This document shows, piece after piece, positions 1 through 7,012 of a DNA stretch of 59,175 bases. The position numbers were made by a program, and so were the translations under genes. Position 1 is the stretch's first letter, and each line of letters begins with the position of its first letter. The notes beneath the pieces are model-generated. The model worked only from the letters and a program-made list of their open reading frames with translations, was not told the origin of the DNA and ran no database searches. Origin of the DNA: Deltaproteobacteria bacterium (GTDB taxonomy: Bacteria; Desulfobacterota; Desulfobacteria; Desulfobacterales; Desulfatirhabdiaceae); assembly GCA_016219185.1 (NCBI GenBank), contig JACRBZ010000069.1, positions 1 to 59,175 on the forward strand, written 5' to 3'.

Positions 1-142
1 ATATCCACTTGACTAAGCTAATTAGCTTTCAACTATCTGATAATATATGATATTATGTAATTTTTGCTTGATCCTCATCAATTAAGTCATAATCCTTTAG
101 TTACAGCGGGTTAGCCTAATTTCGGCTTAGTCAAGTGGATAT
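1..142. mobile_element. MITE-like element with 18-bp perfect terminal inverted repeats
   Basis: Bases 1-18 (ATATCCACTTGACTAAGC) are the exact reverse complement of bases 125-142. Similarity continues inward imperfectly through an AATTAG core near 20-25 and 115-120. The roughly 106-bp interior is AT-rich and has no credible reading frame. A short non-coding segment with long terminal inverted repeats is the usual form of a miniature inverted-repeat transposable element. The window starts at the first base of the left arm, so the true left edge and any target-site duplication cannot be seen. It could also be the end of a larger insertion sequence. Confidence 0.45.
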
Positions 143-181
143 CCCAGAATAATTTTAAAAGAGCAACTGGAGGTGAGCAAG

Positions 182-700
182 ATGAACACCACCAATAGAA
201 GTGACATCGATAGCGCGCCAGGCCACCTGCGGGGGCTTTTGCGGCACTTTGCCGACCTGCGCGACGGCACCCATGGCAACGGCGCTGTCAGCAGGGTCGA
301 CAAGGAGAAGATCTTTATCGCTGCCATTGACTACCTTGCCCCCTATGCCCGGCAGGCGCTTGACGAGATGAATGCTGCCCTGATGCTGGCCAGTGGAACA
401 GTCGCCGCCAGCGGTGTTTTTAAATCGCCGGATGGGGATATATCGGCTGTCTGGACGCTGAACTGGCCCGAGCAGAAACAGGCAGGTATTCCCCCCGTCA
501 CTCTGGAGGCATTCTTTGGCCACGGTTTTCACCATCCCCACCTGCGCGGCGCAACCGTGGGGGTTTGGCCATTAAACGTTTTCAGCGATGCCGATGCAGC
601 AGCCGAACTTCCCACCATGCGTGCGATTGCCGCCGCTGATCTGCATAATCTGGTCTTTCAGCGCGACTACCGCATCGTGCCGGCTATCACACGCGGCTGA
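182..700 (+). CDS. Hypothetical protein, 172 aa
   Basis: I do not recognise this family. The ATG at 182 is chosen because GGAGGTG (169-175) lies 6 nt upstream; a GTG at 173 sits inside that ribosome binding site. The protein is soluble, with no signal peptide or membrane segment. The N-terminal third is rich in Asp/Arg, the middle is an alanine-rich helical stretch, and the C-terminal half carries a His cluster (motif GHGFHHPHLRG) followed by VGVWPLNVF. The His cluster could bind a metal, but nothing proves this. It stands between a MITE-like repeat and a toxin-antitoxin pair, so it is probably an accessory gene with its own transcription. Confidence 0.7.
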   Translation: MNTTNRSDIDSAPGHLRGLLRHFADLRDGTHGNGAVSRVDKEKIFIAAIDYLAPYARQALDEMNAALMLASGTVAASGVFKSPDGDISAVWTLNWPEQKQAGIPPVTLEAFFGHGFHHPHLRGATVGVWPLNVFSDADAAAELPTMRAIAAADLHNLVFQRDYRIVPAITRG

Positions 701-722
701 GAATGATCATCAAAAATTATCA

Positions 723-751
723 TTGAATTATAGTAACGTATATGGTACTAT
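723..751 (+). promoter_or_regulatory. Toxin-antitoxin promoter with overlapping palindromic operator
   Basis: A -35-like TTGAAT (723-728) and a -10-like TACTAT (746-751) are separated by 17 bp. Bases 730-751 form a 22-bp near-palindrome with 9 of 11 pairs matched and outer arms ATAGTA/TACTAT, covering the -10 region. This is the usual arrangement for autorepression by an antitoxin with a helix-turn-helix. The predicted transcript start falls at or next to the toxin ATG at 758, which has no Shine-Dalgarno sequence, so the message may be leaderless. Functional assignment is inference. Confidence 0.5.
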
Positions 752-757
752 TTCCCC

Positions 758-1093
758 ATGAGTTACAAGGTTGAAGAATACCTCCGCGAAGATGCGACAA
801 GCCCTTATGAAGAGTGGTTCATGAGCTTGGATACTATTGCGGCGGCAAAAATTACGACCGTAATACTCAAAATGGAACTGGGCAACCTCTCCAATGTCAA
901 GTGGTTTCGGGGAATTGGTGAATACCGTCTTGATTGGGGGCCTGGCTACCGGATTTATATCGGTCGAGACGGTGAACGGCTGATCATCCTTCTTGGCGGT
1001 GGAACGAAGAAGGAACAGCAAAAGGATATCGATCGGGCAGAAGCCAGGTGGGAAGAATATAAAGCGCGAAAAGCCAGACAGAAAAAGAAATAG
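758..1093 (+). CDS. HigB/RelE-superfamily toxin (Gp49-like addiction module killer protein)
   Basis: This 111-residue basic protein matches the phage Gp49-like/HigB group of RelE-fold ribosome-dependent mRNA interferases. Recognisable features are the early W-F segment (EEWFMSLD), the middle [22 protein letters not shown] block typical of the family's beta sheet, and the end block [19 protein letters not shown], followed by a Lys/Arg-rich tail. In this family the toxin gene precedes the antitoxin, as here; the antitoxin starts 22 nt downstream. The ATG at 758 has no clear Shine-Dalgarno and lies about 6 nt after a -10-like box, so a leaderless start is possible. The toxin assignment rests on fold motifs and gene order and has not been tested. 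Confidence 0.85.
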   Translation: MSYKVEEYLREDATSPYEEWFMSLDTIAAAKITTVILKMELGNLSNVKWFRGIGEYRLDWGPGYRIYIGRDGERLIILLGGGTKKEQQKDIDRAEARWEEYKARKARQKKK

Positions 1094-1115
1094 AAGGAAG
1101 TTACAGGAGACAAAA

Positions 1116-1436
1116 ATGGCTCTTACAAGAGATTTCAAAGAAACGGTAAAAAAGCGGGTTGAATGTGACCCTGATTTTGCCAGGGCACTGCTTCATGAAG
1201 CAGTAGATTTAATGCTGGATGGCGACTCAACAACCGCCAAACTGATTTTACGTGATCTGATAAATGCAACTGTCGGATTCGAGCGGCTTGCTGAAGAAGT
1301 CAACAAACCTAGCAAAAGCCTTCACCGCATGCTTTCCATCTCCGGCAACCCTACAATGGAGAATCTATCGGCTATCTTTGCAACGATCAAAAAAACCTTG
1401 CATGTCAGAATAGATACAACTGTTACAACGGCTTAG
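1116..1436 (+). CDS. HigA-like helix-turn-helix antitoxin
   Basis: This 106-residue protein pairs with the upstream toxin. The ATG at 1116 is preceded by AGGAGA (1105-1110) at good spacing; a longer reading to 993 would overlap the toxin and is rejected. Residues around 60-100 contain a helix-turn-helix (FERLAEEVNKPSKSLHRML followed by NPTMENLSAIFATIKK), typical of the putative-antidote family paired with Gp49-like toxins. The likely target is the palindrome at 730-751, giving autorepression of the pair. The C-terminus is Thr-rich and short. The pair is a normal two-gene operon and looks intact. Confidence 0.85.
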   Translation: MALTRDFKETVKKRVECDPDFARALLHEAVDLMLDGDSTTAKLILRDLINATVGFERLAEEVNKPSKSLHRMLSISGNPTMENLSAIFATIKKTLHVRIDTTVTTA

Positions 1437-1467
1437 AACGTGCTTCCAGCCGCCAGCTATTGGCAGG

Positions 1468-1507
1468 TAATAATTGGCATGAGTTTGAAGAAAGGAATTT
1501 CCGGAAT
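1468..1507. repeat. Imperfect 40-bp direct repeat, copy 1, upstream of the HNH gene
   Basis: This segment aligns without gaps to 2639-2678 with 33 of 40 bases identical; both run from TAATAAT to CCCGGAAT or TCCGGAAT. The two copies bracket the HNH nuclease gene about 1.17 kb apart. In one frame both copies read as related peptide (NNxHxxEExNxRN), which suggests a duplicated coding remnant. Copy 1 stays open to a stop at 1583-1585. Confidence 0.6.
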
Positions 1508-1559
1508 CTGATTGAAAGCCGACAACTTCCTTTTCCTTTGACCGTTAGGCAGGATGATA

Positions 1560-2534
1560 ATGGGAATATCGCTAAAGACTCATAAGATACTTTGGGCGCG
1601 CTCAGGCAATATGTGTGCTATTTGTAAGAATGAGCTCATTGTCGATTCACAAGATCAAAATGACGACCCTTCAATAACAGGTGATGAAGCGCACATCATC
1701 GCCAGAAAAGAAACGTTTACGAAAGGCGATTACGATTCTCTCACGCCAGAGCAGCGGGACCACTATTCAAATCTCATTCTCCTGTGTAAAACCCATCACA
1801 AACAGATTGATGATCAACCATCGTACTATACCGTTGAACTCCTGCGTAAATTAAAATGTTCACATGAGCTCGAGGTGAAGGCAACCAGGTCTGAAGCGGA
1901 AGAGAAACGGCAGCAGGATGATATTATTTACTCCAGCTATGTAGACGAGTGGCAGCGAAGAGCTGACTTGGACAACTGGCGTAATACATGCTCTTGGTTA
2001 TCGGATGACACACCAACTTTACCGAAAACTTGGTATGACAGCCAAAAAGGATTCTTAATTTGGATTATTGGACGCATATGGCCGAACCGGAACACCTCTT
2101 TGGAGAACGCGCTGCTCAATTATAAAACCGTGCTTCAAGACTTTTTAAACGTATTCGACAAACATATCGAGTACGACAGAGAAGAAACGGAATTCCTTCG
2201 GACAAGAAAGTTTTATAAAATTCGTGAGCACGATGAGGAACGATACAATCTATTACTTGATCAATACAATTCGCATATATGCCTTGTCAATGATTTGTTT
2301 TTCGAACTCACACGTGCCGCAAACTATGTTTGCGACAAAGTGCGAGAATCACTTTTCAGTGAATACCGTATTCAAGAGGGCGCATTGTTGATCGAACGCC
2401 ATATGGTGGGCTTCGATCTGAGGACCATACACGCTAGAGTTGAATATCGAGGAGACGAGCGCGCTGAAATGCCTTATCCGGGTCTAAAAATGTTCAAAGA
2501 AATAAAGATACACAACAAGAGACTACGCGCTTAA
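1560..2534 (+). CDS. HNH endonuclease domain protein
   Basis: The protein is 324 aa when started at the ATG at 1560, which has AGGCAGG about 7 nt upstream; the ATG at 1554 lies too close to that site. The first ~95 residues form an HNH nuclease module: a CxxC knuckle (CAIC), then DEAHIIARKE with the first catalytic His, and NLILLCKTHHKQID with the Asn and last His. The remaining ~220 residues are charged, probably helical, and unrecognised. They may recognise a substrate or sense a signal. Standalone HNH proteins beside toxin-antitoxin genes are common in phage-defence and mobile regions, but that role here is inference. An open reading frame continues past the stop in another frame (to about 2634), so the C-terminus may have been altered by a frameshift. 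Confidence 0.8.
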   Translation: MGISLKTHKILWARSGNMCAICKNELIVDSQDQNDDPSITGDEAHIIARKETFTKGDYDSLTPEQRDHYSNLILLCKTHHKQIDDQPSYYTVELLRKLKCSHELEVKATRSEAEEKRQQDDIIYSSYVDEWQRRADLDNWRNTCSWLSDDTPTLPKTWYDSQKGFLIWIIGRIWPNRNTSLENALLNYKTVLQDFLNVFDKHIEYDREETEFLRTRKFYKIREHDEERYNLLLDQYNSHICLVNDLFFELTRAANYVCDKVRESLFSEYRIQEGALLIERHMVGFDLRTIHARVEYRGDERAEMPYPGLKMFKEIKIHNKRLRA

Positions 2535-2638
2535 TCCGGGTAATCCTGAACCACCAGGATTTGATGATGAAGACAATGTCCAACGAACGGGTGCGCATGA
2601 TCACTTCATGCCACATACACCAGTTGGCCGTTGATAGA

Positions 2639-2678
2639 TAATAATAGGCATAAGATAGAAGAATGAAATTCCCGGAAT
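2639..2678. repeat. Imperfect 40-bp direct repeat, copy 2, downstream of the HNH gene
   Basis: Second copy of the repeat at 1468-1507 (33/40 identical, ungapped). It lies in the 160-bp gap between the HNH gene and the copper efflux operon. In the frame matching copy 1 this copy has an internal stop, as expected for a decayed coding fragment. It marks the right boundary of the accessory stretch. Confidence 0.6.
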
Positions 2679-2715
2679 AAATTTATCATTTCCCTTTTTG
2701 GAAAGGGGGATTAAG

Positions 2716-4101
2716 ATGGACTATGAAAGGACGGATATGCGCCAAATGGGTTTTCGAAATATCATTGGGCTGAAGTTTTTCGCAATTCCGGCGATGGTCT
2801 TTTTCGTGATCGTCGTATCCCTTGCTCAGGCTGCGGAGAATGAGCTGACAGTGCTTGAAGCCCGTATCGCCGGATCACCCTCCTTGCGTGACTTGCTGTC
2901 ATTGGTCTATCAAACAAGCCCGGAGGTAAGGGCGGCAAAGGCATCATGGCGGGGCTCCATTGAAAAATACCGGGTGGAAACCGGGTATCCGGATCCCACG
3001 ATCACGACCATATATTATCCGTATGATCCTTCCAGAGACTGGGGCAATAAACGGGTTGAAGCAATGTTCTCGCAGACGATTCCGTTTCCGGGAAAACTGG
3101 CGGCTGCTGGAAGAGTGGCTGAAACCGAATCGGAGATGGCAAAACTGGAGCTCGACCGGACGGTTCGGGATACTGCGGTCAAGGTGCGTGAGTCTTACCA
3201 TGAACTGCAGTACATCCGTGAAGCTGTCCGAATCGCCGATCTCAACCGCTCGGCGCTTGAACACCTCAGGAACATCGGAGAAACAGCCTATGCCCAAAAT
3301 CGGACGGCGCTTTACGACGTTCTGAAAGCCCAGTCCCAATCCGGACAGGTTCAGTATGACAGGCTGCTTCTCGAGGAACTCGAGAGAACCGAGATCACCC
3401 GTCTGAATGCGCTGATGAACAGGCAGCCTGAAGCTGTCATCGGGCCCCTTCAGGATGAACCCCAGGCGCCTTTGGTCTATGGCCTGAACGATATTTACGC
3501 ACTTGCAGAGACCCATCGGGAGGAAATCCGGGTGGCCGCGGTCGGAGCGAACAAATCCCGGGCCGAAGCCGATGTGGCCCGTTACCAGAACCTGCCCGAG
3601 TTCATGGTGGGATTCAAGTACGAATACGATGCGCCGGATACGCCCGATGCTCCCGCAAACAACTTCTACGGGATACAGTTCGGCATGACCCTTCCGATCT
3701 GGTGGAATAAAAACGCGGGCCGCCGGGAAATGGCCAGGGCCGGAACGGAGAAAGCCGCGGCTCTGGTAAGCGCTCAGATCAATGAAGCGCATGCCCTGAT
3801 CCGGGAAACGTATTTCAGACTTAAAAACGCCGAAAGGCTCTTGACCCTTTATCGTGATCAGCTTCTTCCCCAGGCTTCAAAGGCCATGCAAACCGCCGAA
3901 ATCTGGAACCGCGAAGGTCAGGGCAGTCTTACCGATTTCGTGGAAACGGAAGCGGTCTGGTACAATTTCCAGCTTGCACTTGCAAGATCCAGGGCCGATT
4001 ATGGCAAATACCTGGCAAGGCTTGAGGGAATCGTCGGAATCAGCCTCACCCGAAAGCCGGAAATTGTCCGGCAGCCGTCGCAACCGGAGGCAGCGCCATG
4101 A
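2716..4101 (+). CDS. TolC-family outer-membrane efflux protein (CusC-like), first of two
   Basis: This 461-residue protein has a hydrophobic export segment (about residues 15-40, ending near AQAAENE), then the two-fold repeat of long alpha-helical hairpins and short beta strands that defines outer-membrane efflux ducts. Family landmarks include LRDLLSLVYQTSPEVRAAK near the N-terminus and IPFPGKLAAAG. The ATG at 2716 follows AAAGGGGG; a TTG at 2698 is less likely. It would form the trimeric exit duct for the CusBA pump encoded downstream. Its stop overlaps the next gene's start by 4 nt (ATGA), so translation is probably coupled. A canonical lipobox is not obvious, unlike in E. coli CusC. Confidence 0.88.
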   Translation: MDYERTDMRQMGFRNIIGLKFFAIPAMVFFVIVVSLAQAAENELTVLEARIAGSPSLRDLLSLVYQTSPEVRAAKASWRGSIEKYRVETGYPDPTITTIYYPYDPSRDWGNKRVEAMFSQTIPFPGKLAAAGRVAETESEMAKLELDRTVRDTAVKVRESYHELQYIREAVRIADLNRSALEHLRNIGETAYAQNRTALYDVLKAQSQSGQVQYDRLLLEELERTEITRLNALMNRQPEAVIGPLQDEPQAPLVYGLNDIYALAETHREEIRVAAVGANKSRAEADVARYQNLPEFMVGFKYEYDAPDTPDAPANNFYGIQFGMTLPIWWNKNAGRREMARAGTEKAAALVSAQINEAHALIRETYFRLKNAERLLTLYRDQLLPQASKAMQTAEIWNREGQGSLTDFVETEAVWYNFQLALARSRADYGKYLARLEGIVGISLTRKPEIVRQPSQPEAAP

Positions 4102-5666
4102 AAATACGCCGAAATTTCCCTGCCGCCACTCTTTCTGACTGCCTGATTTGCGCTCTATTGCTGGCGGCAGTCGTTTCCTGTCCTGCCTGTTCCCATTATC
4201 AGAAAATGTCCGCGGACTATGACACCTACAGCCCGCCGGACATGTCTCCCCCGATACCCCCGACGCTTAAACCCGTGGAAAATTCGCGGGTGGACGCAGA
4301 TTTCAGGAATCAGAAAACGCGGCTCGAAGAGATGGGCCGTCGTTGGGAGGATGCGCTGAATGCCCCGGCAGCGGATGCCCGGTTTTTTTCGCCGTCCCCG
4401 GACAAGTTATCCGCCCTGGAACCGGCAGGCCGCGATGCGGCGGCAGCGGTACGGGCATTAAGTTCCGGTTTTACCCTCGAAACGCTTGAGATATTGGCGC
4501 TTCTTCGAAACCAGGGGGTGATTTCGGCTGAAAAGACGTTTCGGAGCAAGCTTCAGGCCTATTCCCAGGTATCCAATTTGGATGAAGTGCTGAGGCAGTA
4601 TGCTGCTTTTACCCAGGCGGTGATGACCGGTGTCGGAGACATGGGGGATAAGGAATCACCGGCCATGAAATTTCCCTTTCCCGGAGTCATGGCCCTGAAG
4701 GGCGAGATCGTCGATCAGGAAGTGAAAATCGCCCGCGAAGAGCTTGAAACAGCCCGAAAAACCGTGGTTACGGATGCGAGAAAGGTTTTCTGGAATCTGG
4801 CTTACAACCGTCGCGCGCAGGAGATTACCGCTGCCACGCTGGAGCTTCTCGATCAGCTCGAACTTTCGGCCCGGAAACGCTACGAGGTCGGCAAGGAATC
4901 GCTTCAGGACGTGATTCGGGTTCAGATTCAGCAGGAGAAGCTGCGGGAAGAGTGGCAAACGCTCAAAGAAGAGCAGAAAAACCTTCAGACGAACATTCGA
5001 AATCTTGTTGATCTGGTTCCGGGATCGAATATCGGATTTCCGGCAATCCGCGAGCCCCGCCGGGAACATCCGGCCATTGACAGGGTGTCTGATCTGGCCA
5101 TGGAGCAAAGCCAGGAATTAAGAACCGTTCGGGCCATGATCGGCAGAATGGAGCGGATGGTCGAGATGGCTGAAACGGAAATCTATCCCCGCTTTACCCA
5201 GAACCTTTCCCTTTTTGAAAACAAGGCCGTCAATCAGGTGGGCACGATAAAAACAGATGCGCCTTTTGGCGATGTCGCGAGTGCTTCCTCGGGAGAGGGG
5301 CTGCCCAAAAATTCATGGTTTGGCCTGGGAGATGCCTATTTGCGGGAAACCCGCGAAAAACTCGATGCCCTGCGGAAAGAATTGAAAAATACGGAAAACG
5401 TCATACTTTTCAAGATTAGGGAAGGGTGGTTCAAGCTGGATCTGGCCATCCGGGAAGAGCGGCTCTATACGAAAAAAATCAGGGAGCTTTCCCGCCTCTC
5501 CGCGGAAGTTACGGGCCTGCGTTATGAAGCCGGTGTTGCGGAGATGCGCGATGTCATTGAATTTTACATGACTTGGTTTGAAGCGCGCCTGACCAGCGAA
5601 CGGAAAAAAAGCGAAATCGAGATTGCTCGGGCCGATCTGGAAGAAATTATCGGAACATCGTTGTGA
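4098..5666 (+). CDS. Second TolC-family protein, putative lipoprotein
   Basis: The protein has 522 aa. The N-terminus has a signal with a lipobox-like VVSC (Cys at about residue 27), so it is probably lipidated and anchored in the outer membrane. A Pro-rich linker follows, then two long helical coiled segments (about 200-300 and 420-520) characteristic of TolC-like ducts. It is only distantly similar to the protein just upstream, so it is not a recent duplication. Two outer-membrane factors in one CusCBA operon is unusual: one may serve the pump and the other may modify or replace it. It is followed 24 nt later by the membrane-fusion gene. Confidence 0.82.
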   Translation: MKIRRNFPAATLSDCLICALLLAAVVSCPACSHYQKMSADYDTYSPPDMSPPIPPTLKPVENSRVDADFRNQKTRLEEMGRRWEDALNAPAADARFFSPSPDKLSALEPAGRDAAAAVRALSSGFTLETLEILALLRNQGVISAEKTFRSKLQAYSQVSNLDEVLRQYAAFTQAVMTGVGDMGDKESPAMKFPFPGVMALKGEIVDQEVKIAREELETARKTVVTDARKVFWNLAYNRRAQEITAATLELLDQLELSARKRYEVGKESLQDVIRVQIQQEKLREEWQTLKEEQKNLQTNIRNLVDLVPGSNIGFPAIREPRREHPAIDRVSDLAMEQSQELRTVRAMIGRMERMVEMAETEIYPRFTQNLSLFENKAVNQVGTIKTDAPFGDVASASSGEGLPKNSWFGLGDAYLRETREKLDALRKELKNTENVILFKIREGWFKLDLAIREERLYTKKIRELSRLSAEVTGLRYEAGVAEMRDVIEFYMTWFEARLTSERKKSEIEIARADLEEIIGTSL

Positions 5667-5690
5667 TCGGGAAGTCATGGAGATGGACGC

Positions 5691-7004
5691 ATGCAGAAAC
5701 CACCTTTAAAAATCATGTTGATCATGCTTGCCGTGATGCTTCTGGTGATCGGCGTATCCTGGCGCCTGGGTTATCAGCATGGGGCCGGCAAAGTTTCATC
5801 CGGGTCATCGGGCGCTCATAAGCTGCTTTTTTACCGGAACCCCATGAATCCGGCCATCACCTCTCCGACTCCCGCCAAGGATGAGATGGGCATGGATTAT
5901 ATTCCGGTTTACGAGGACGACGATAAGGCCCCGGTCAAATCCGTGCAGCAGCAGGCCGATGATTTTTTTAGTGATGAAACCAAGGTTTCGGGACTGGGTT
6001 CGGTCACGATGACGGACCAGGGAATCAAACTGTCGGGCGTTCAGGTTGCGGCGGTCGAGAAGAAAAATATCCAGCGCGACCTTCGTACCGTGGGATTGGT
6101 CGTGCCGGATGAGACCCGCGTTCACCGGGTGCAGACCAAGGTCGGGGGCTGGGTGGAAACCCTCATGATCAATTATATGGGACAGCTCGTTAAAAAAGGC
6201 GGCCCCATCCTTTCGATATATTCTCCGGAACTCTTGAGCAGCCAGGAGGAATATATCAAGACCCGGCAATCGGCTTTACGGTCGGCCGCGGACCCCGGAG
6301 ACCGGACATCCGCTCAGTCACTTCGCCAGTCCGCGCAGCGCCGGCTGGAGCTCTTCGACGTTCCGCCGGATTTCATAAAGGAACTCGAACGCACCGGAAA
6401 ACCCCTTCGGACGGTAACCCTTCTTTCTCCGGCGGATGGTTTTGTGACTGCCAAGGACATATTTCCGGGACAGGAAGTCAAACCGGGAATGGAGCTTTAC
6501 ACGGTTACGGACCTATCGGTCGTCTGGGTGGACGCCGAGGTGTACGAGTATGAAACCCGCGACGTGCATGTGGGGCAGGAAGGCGTTCTGACAACGACCT
6601 ATGATCCGTCGCTTCGGCTTACCGGAAAAATCGCCTATATTTATCCTTACTTGAACCGTGAGAGCCGGACCCTGAAACTGCGGTTCGATTTCGAAAACAA
6701 GGACCTGCGTTTAAAGCCCGGAATGTATGTGGATGTCAATCTCATGATCGATTACGGAGAGGGCATCGTCATTCCCGATTCCGCCGTCATGGATTCTGGA
6801 ACCCGCCAGGTGGTTTTTGTGGATAAAGGCGAAGGCCGGTTCGAGCCCCGGGAAGTGAAGGCAGGGGTCAGAAGCCAGGGAAAAACCCAGGTGCTGTCGG
6901 GTTTGAATGTTCAGGACCGGGTGGTGGTAAGAGCCAATTTCCTGCTGGATTCCGAGTCCCGCTTAAGAGCCCTTATCGATGCCGCGATGGCTGCAAAAAA
7001 ATAG
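5691..7004 (+). CDS. cusB: CusB-type periplasmic adaptor (membrane fusion protein)
   Basis: The protein has 437 aa. An N-terminal membrane anchor (about residues 8-27) is followed by a heavy-metal-binding segment of the YHS/HMBD type: the order is FYRNPMNP, a short gap, then DEMGMDYIPVY. The segment keeps the Met/Tyr pattern but lacks the cysteines of the usual version. Lipoyl/barrel-sandwich, helical hairpin and beta-barrel domains follow, with the family phrases VQTKVGGWVETL, GPILSIYSPEL and SPADGFVTAKDIFPGQEV. It links the inner-membrane pump to the outer-membrane duct and may hand Cu(I)/Ag(I) to the pump. It ends 8 nt before cusA. Confidence 0.9.
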   Translation: MQKPPLKIMLIMLAVMLLVIGVSWRLGYQHGAGKVSSGSSGAHKLLFYRNPMNPAITSPTPAKDEMGMDYIPVYEDDDKAPVKSVQQQADDFFSDETKVSGLGSVTMTDQGIKLSGVQVAAVEKKNIQRDLRTVGLVVPDETRVHRVQTKVGGWVETLMINYMGQLVKKGGPILSIYSPELLSSQEEYIKTRQSALRSAADPGDRTSAQSLRQSAQRRLELFDVPPDFIKELERTGKPLRTVTLLSPADGFVTAKDIFPGQEVKPGMELYTVTDLSVVWVDAEVYEYETRDVHVGQEGVLTTTYDPSLRLTGKIAYIYPYLNRESRTLKLRFDFENKDLRLKPGMYVDVNLMIDYGEGIVIPDSAVMDSGTRQVVFVDKGEGRFEPREVKAGVRSQGKTQVLSGLNVQDRVVVRANFLLDSESRLRALIDAAMAAKK

Positions 7005-7012
7005 GACTGGCC

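Noticed and set aside
1436..1585. Separate gene ending at 1583-1585, overlapping the HNH start
   Set aside because: The frame reads protein-like from about 1466 (motif WHEFEERNFRNL), but it has no start codon or ribosome site after the antitoxin gene; treated as a coding remnant in the repeat.
2944..3792. Long open frame antisense to the first TolC-type gene
   Set aside because: It mirrors a well-supported efflux gene, has no ribosome site or family motifs, and arises from codon bias of the real gene.
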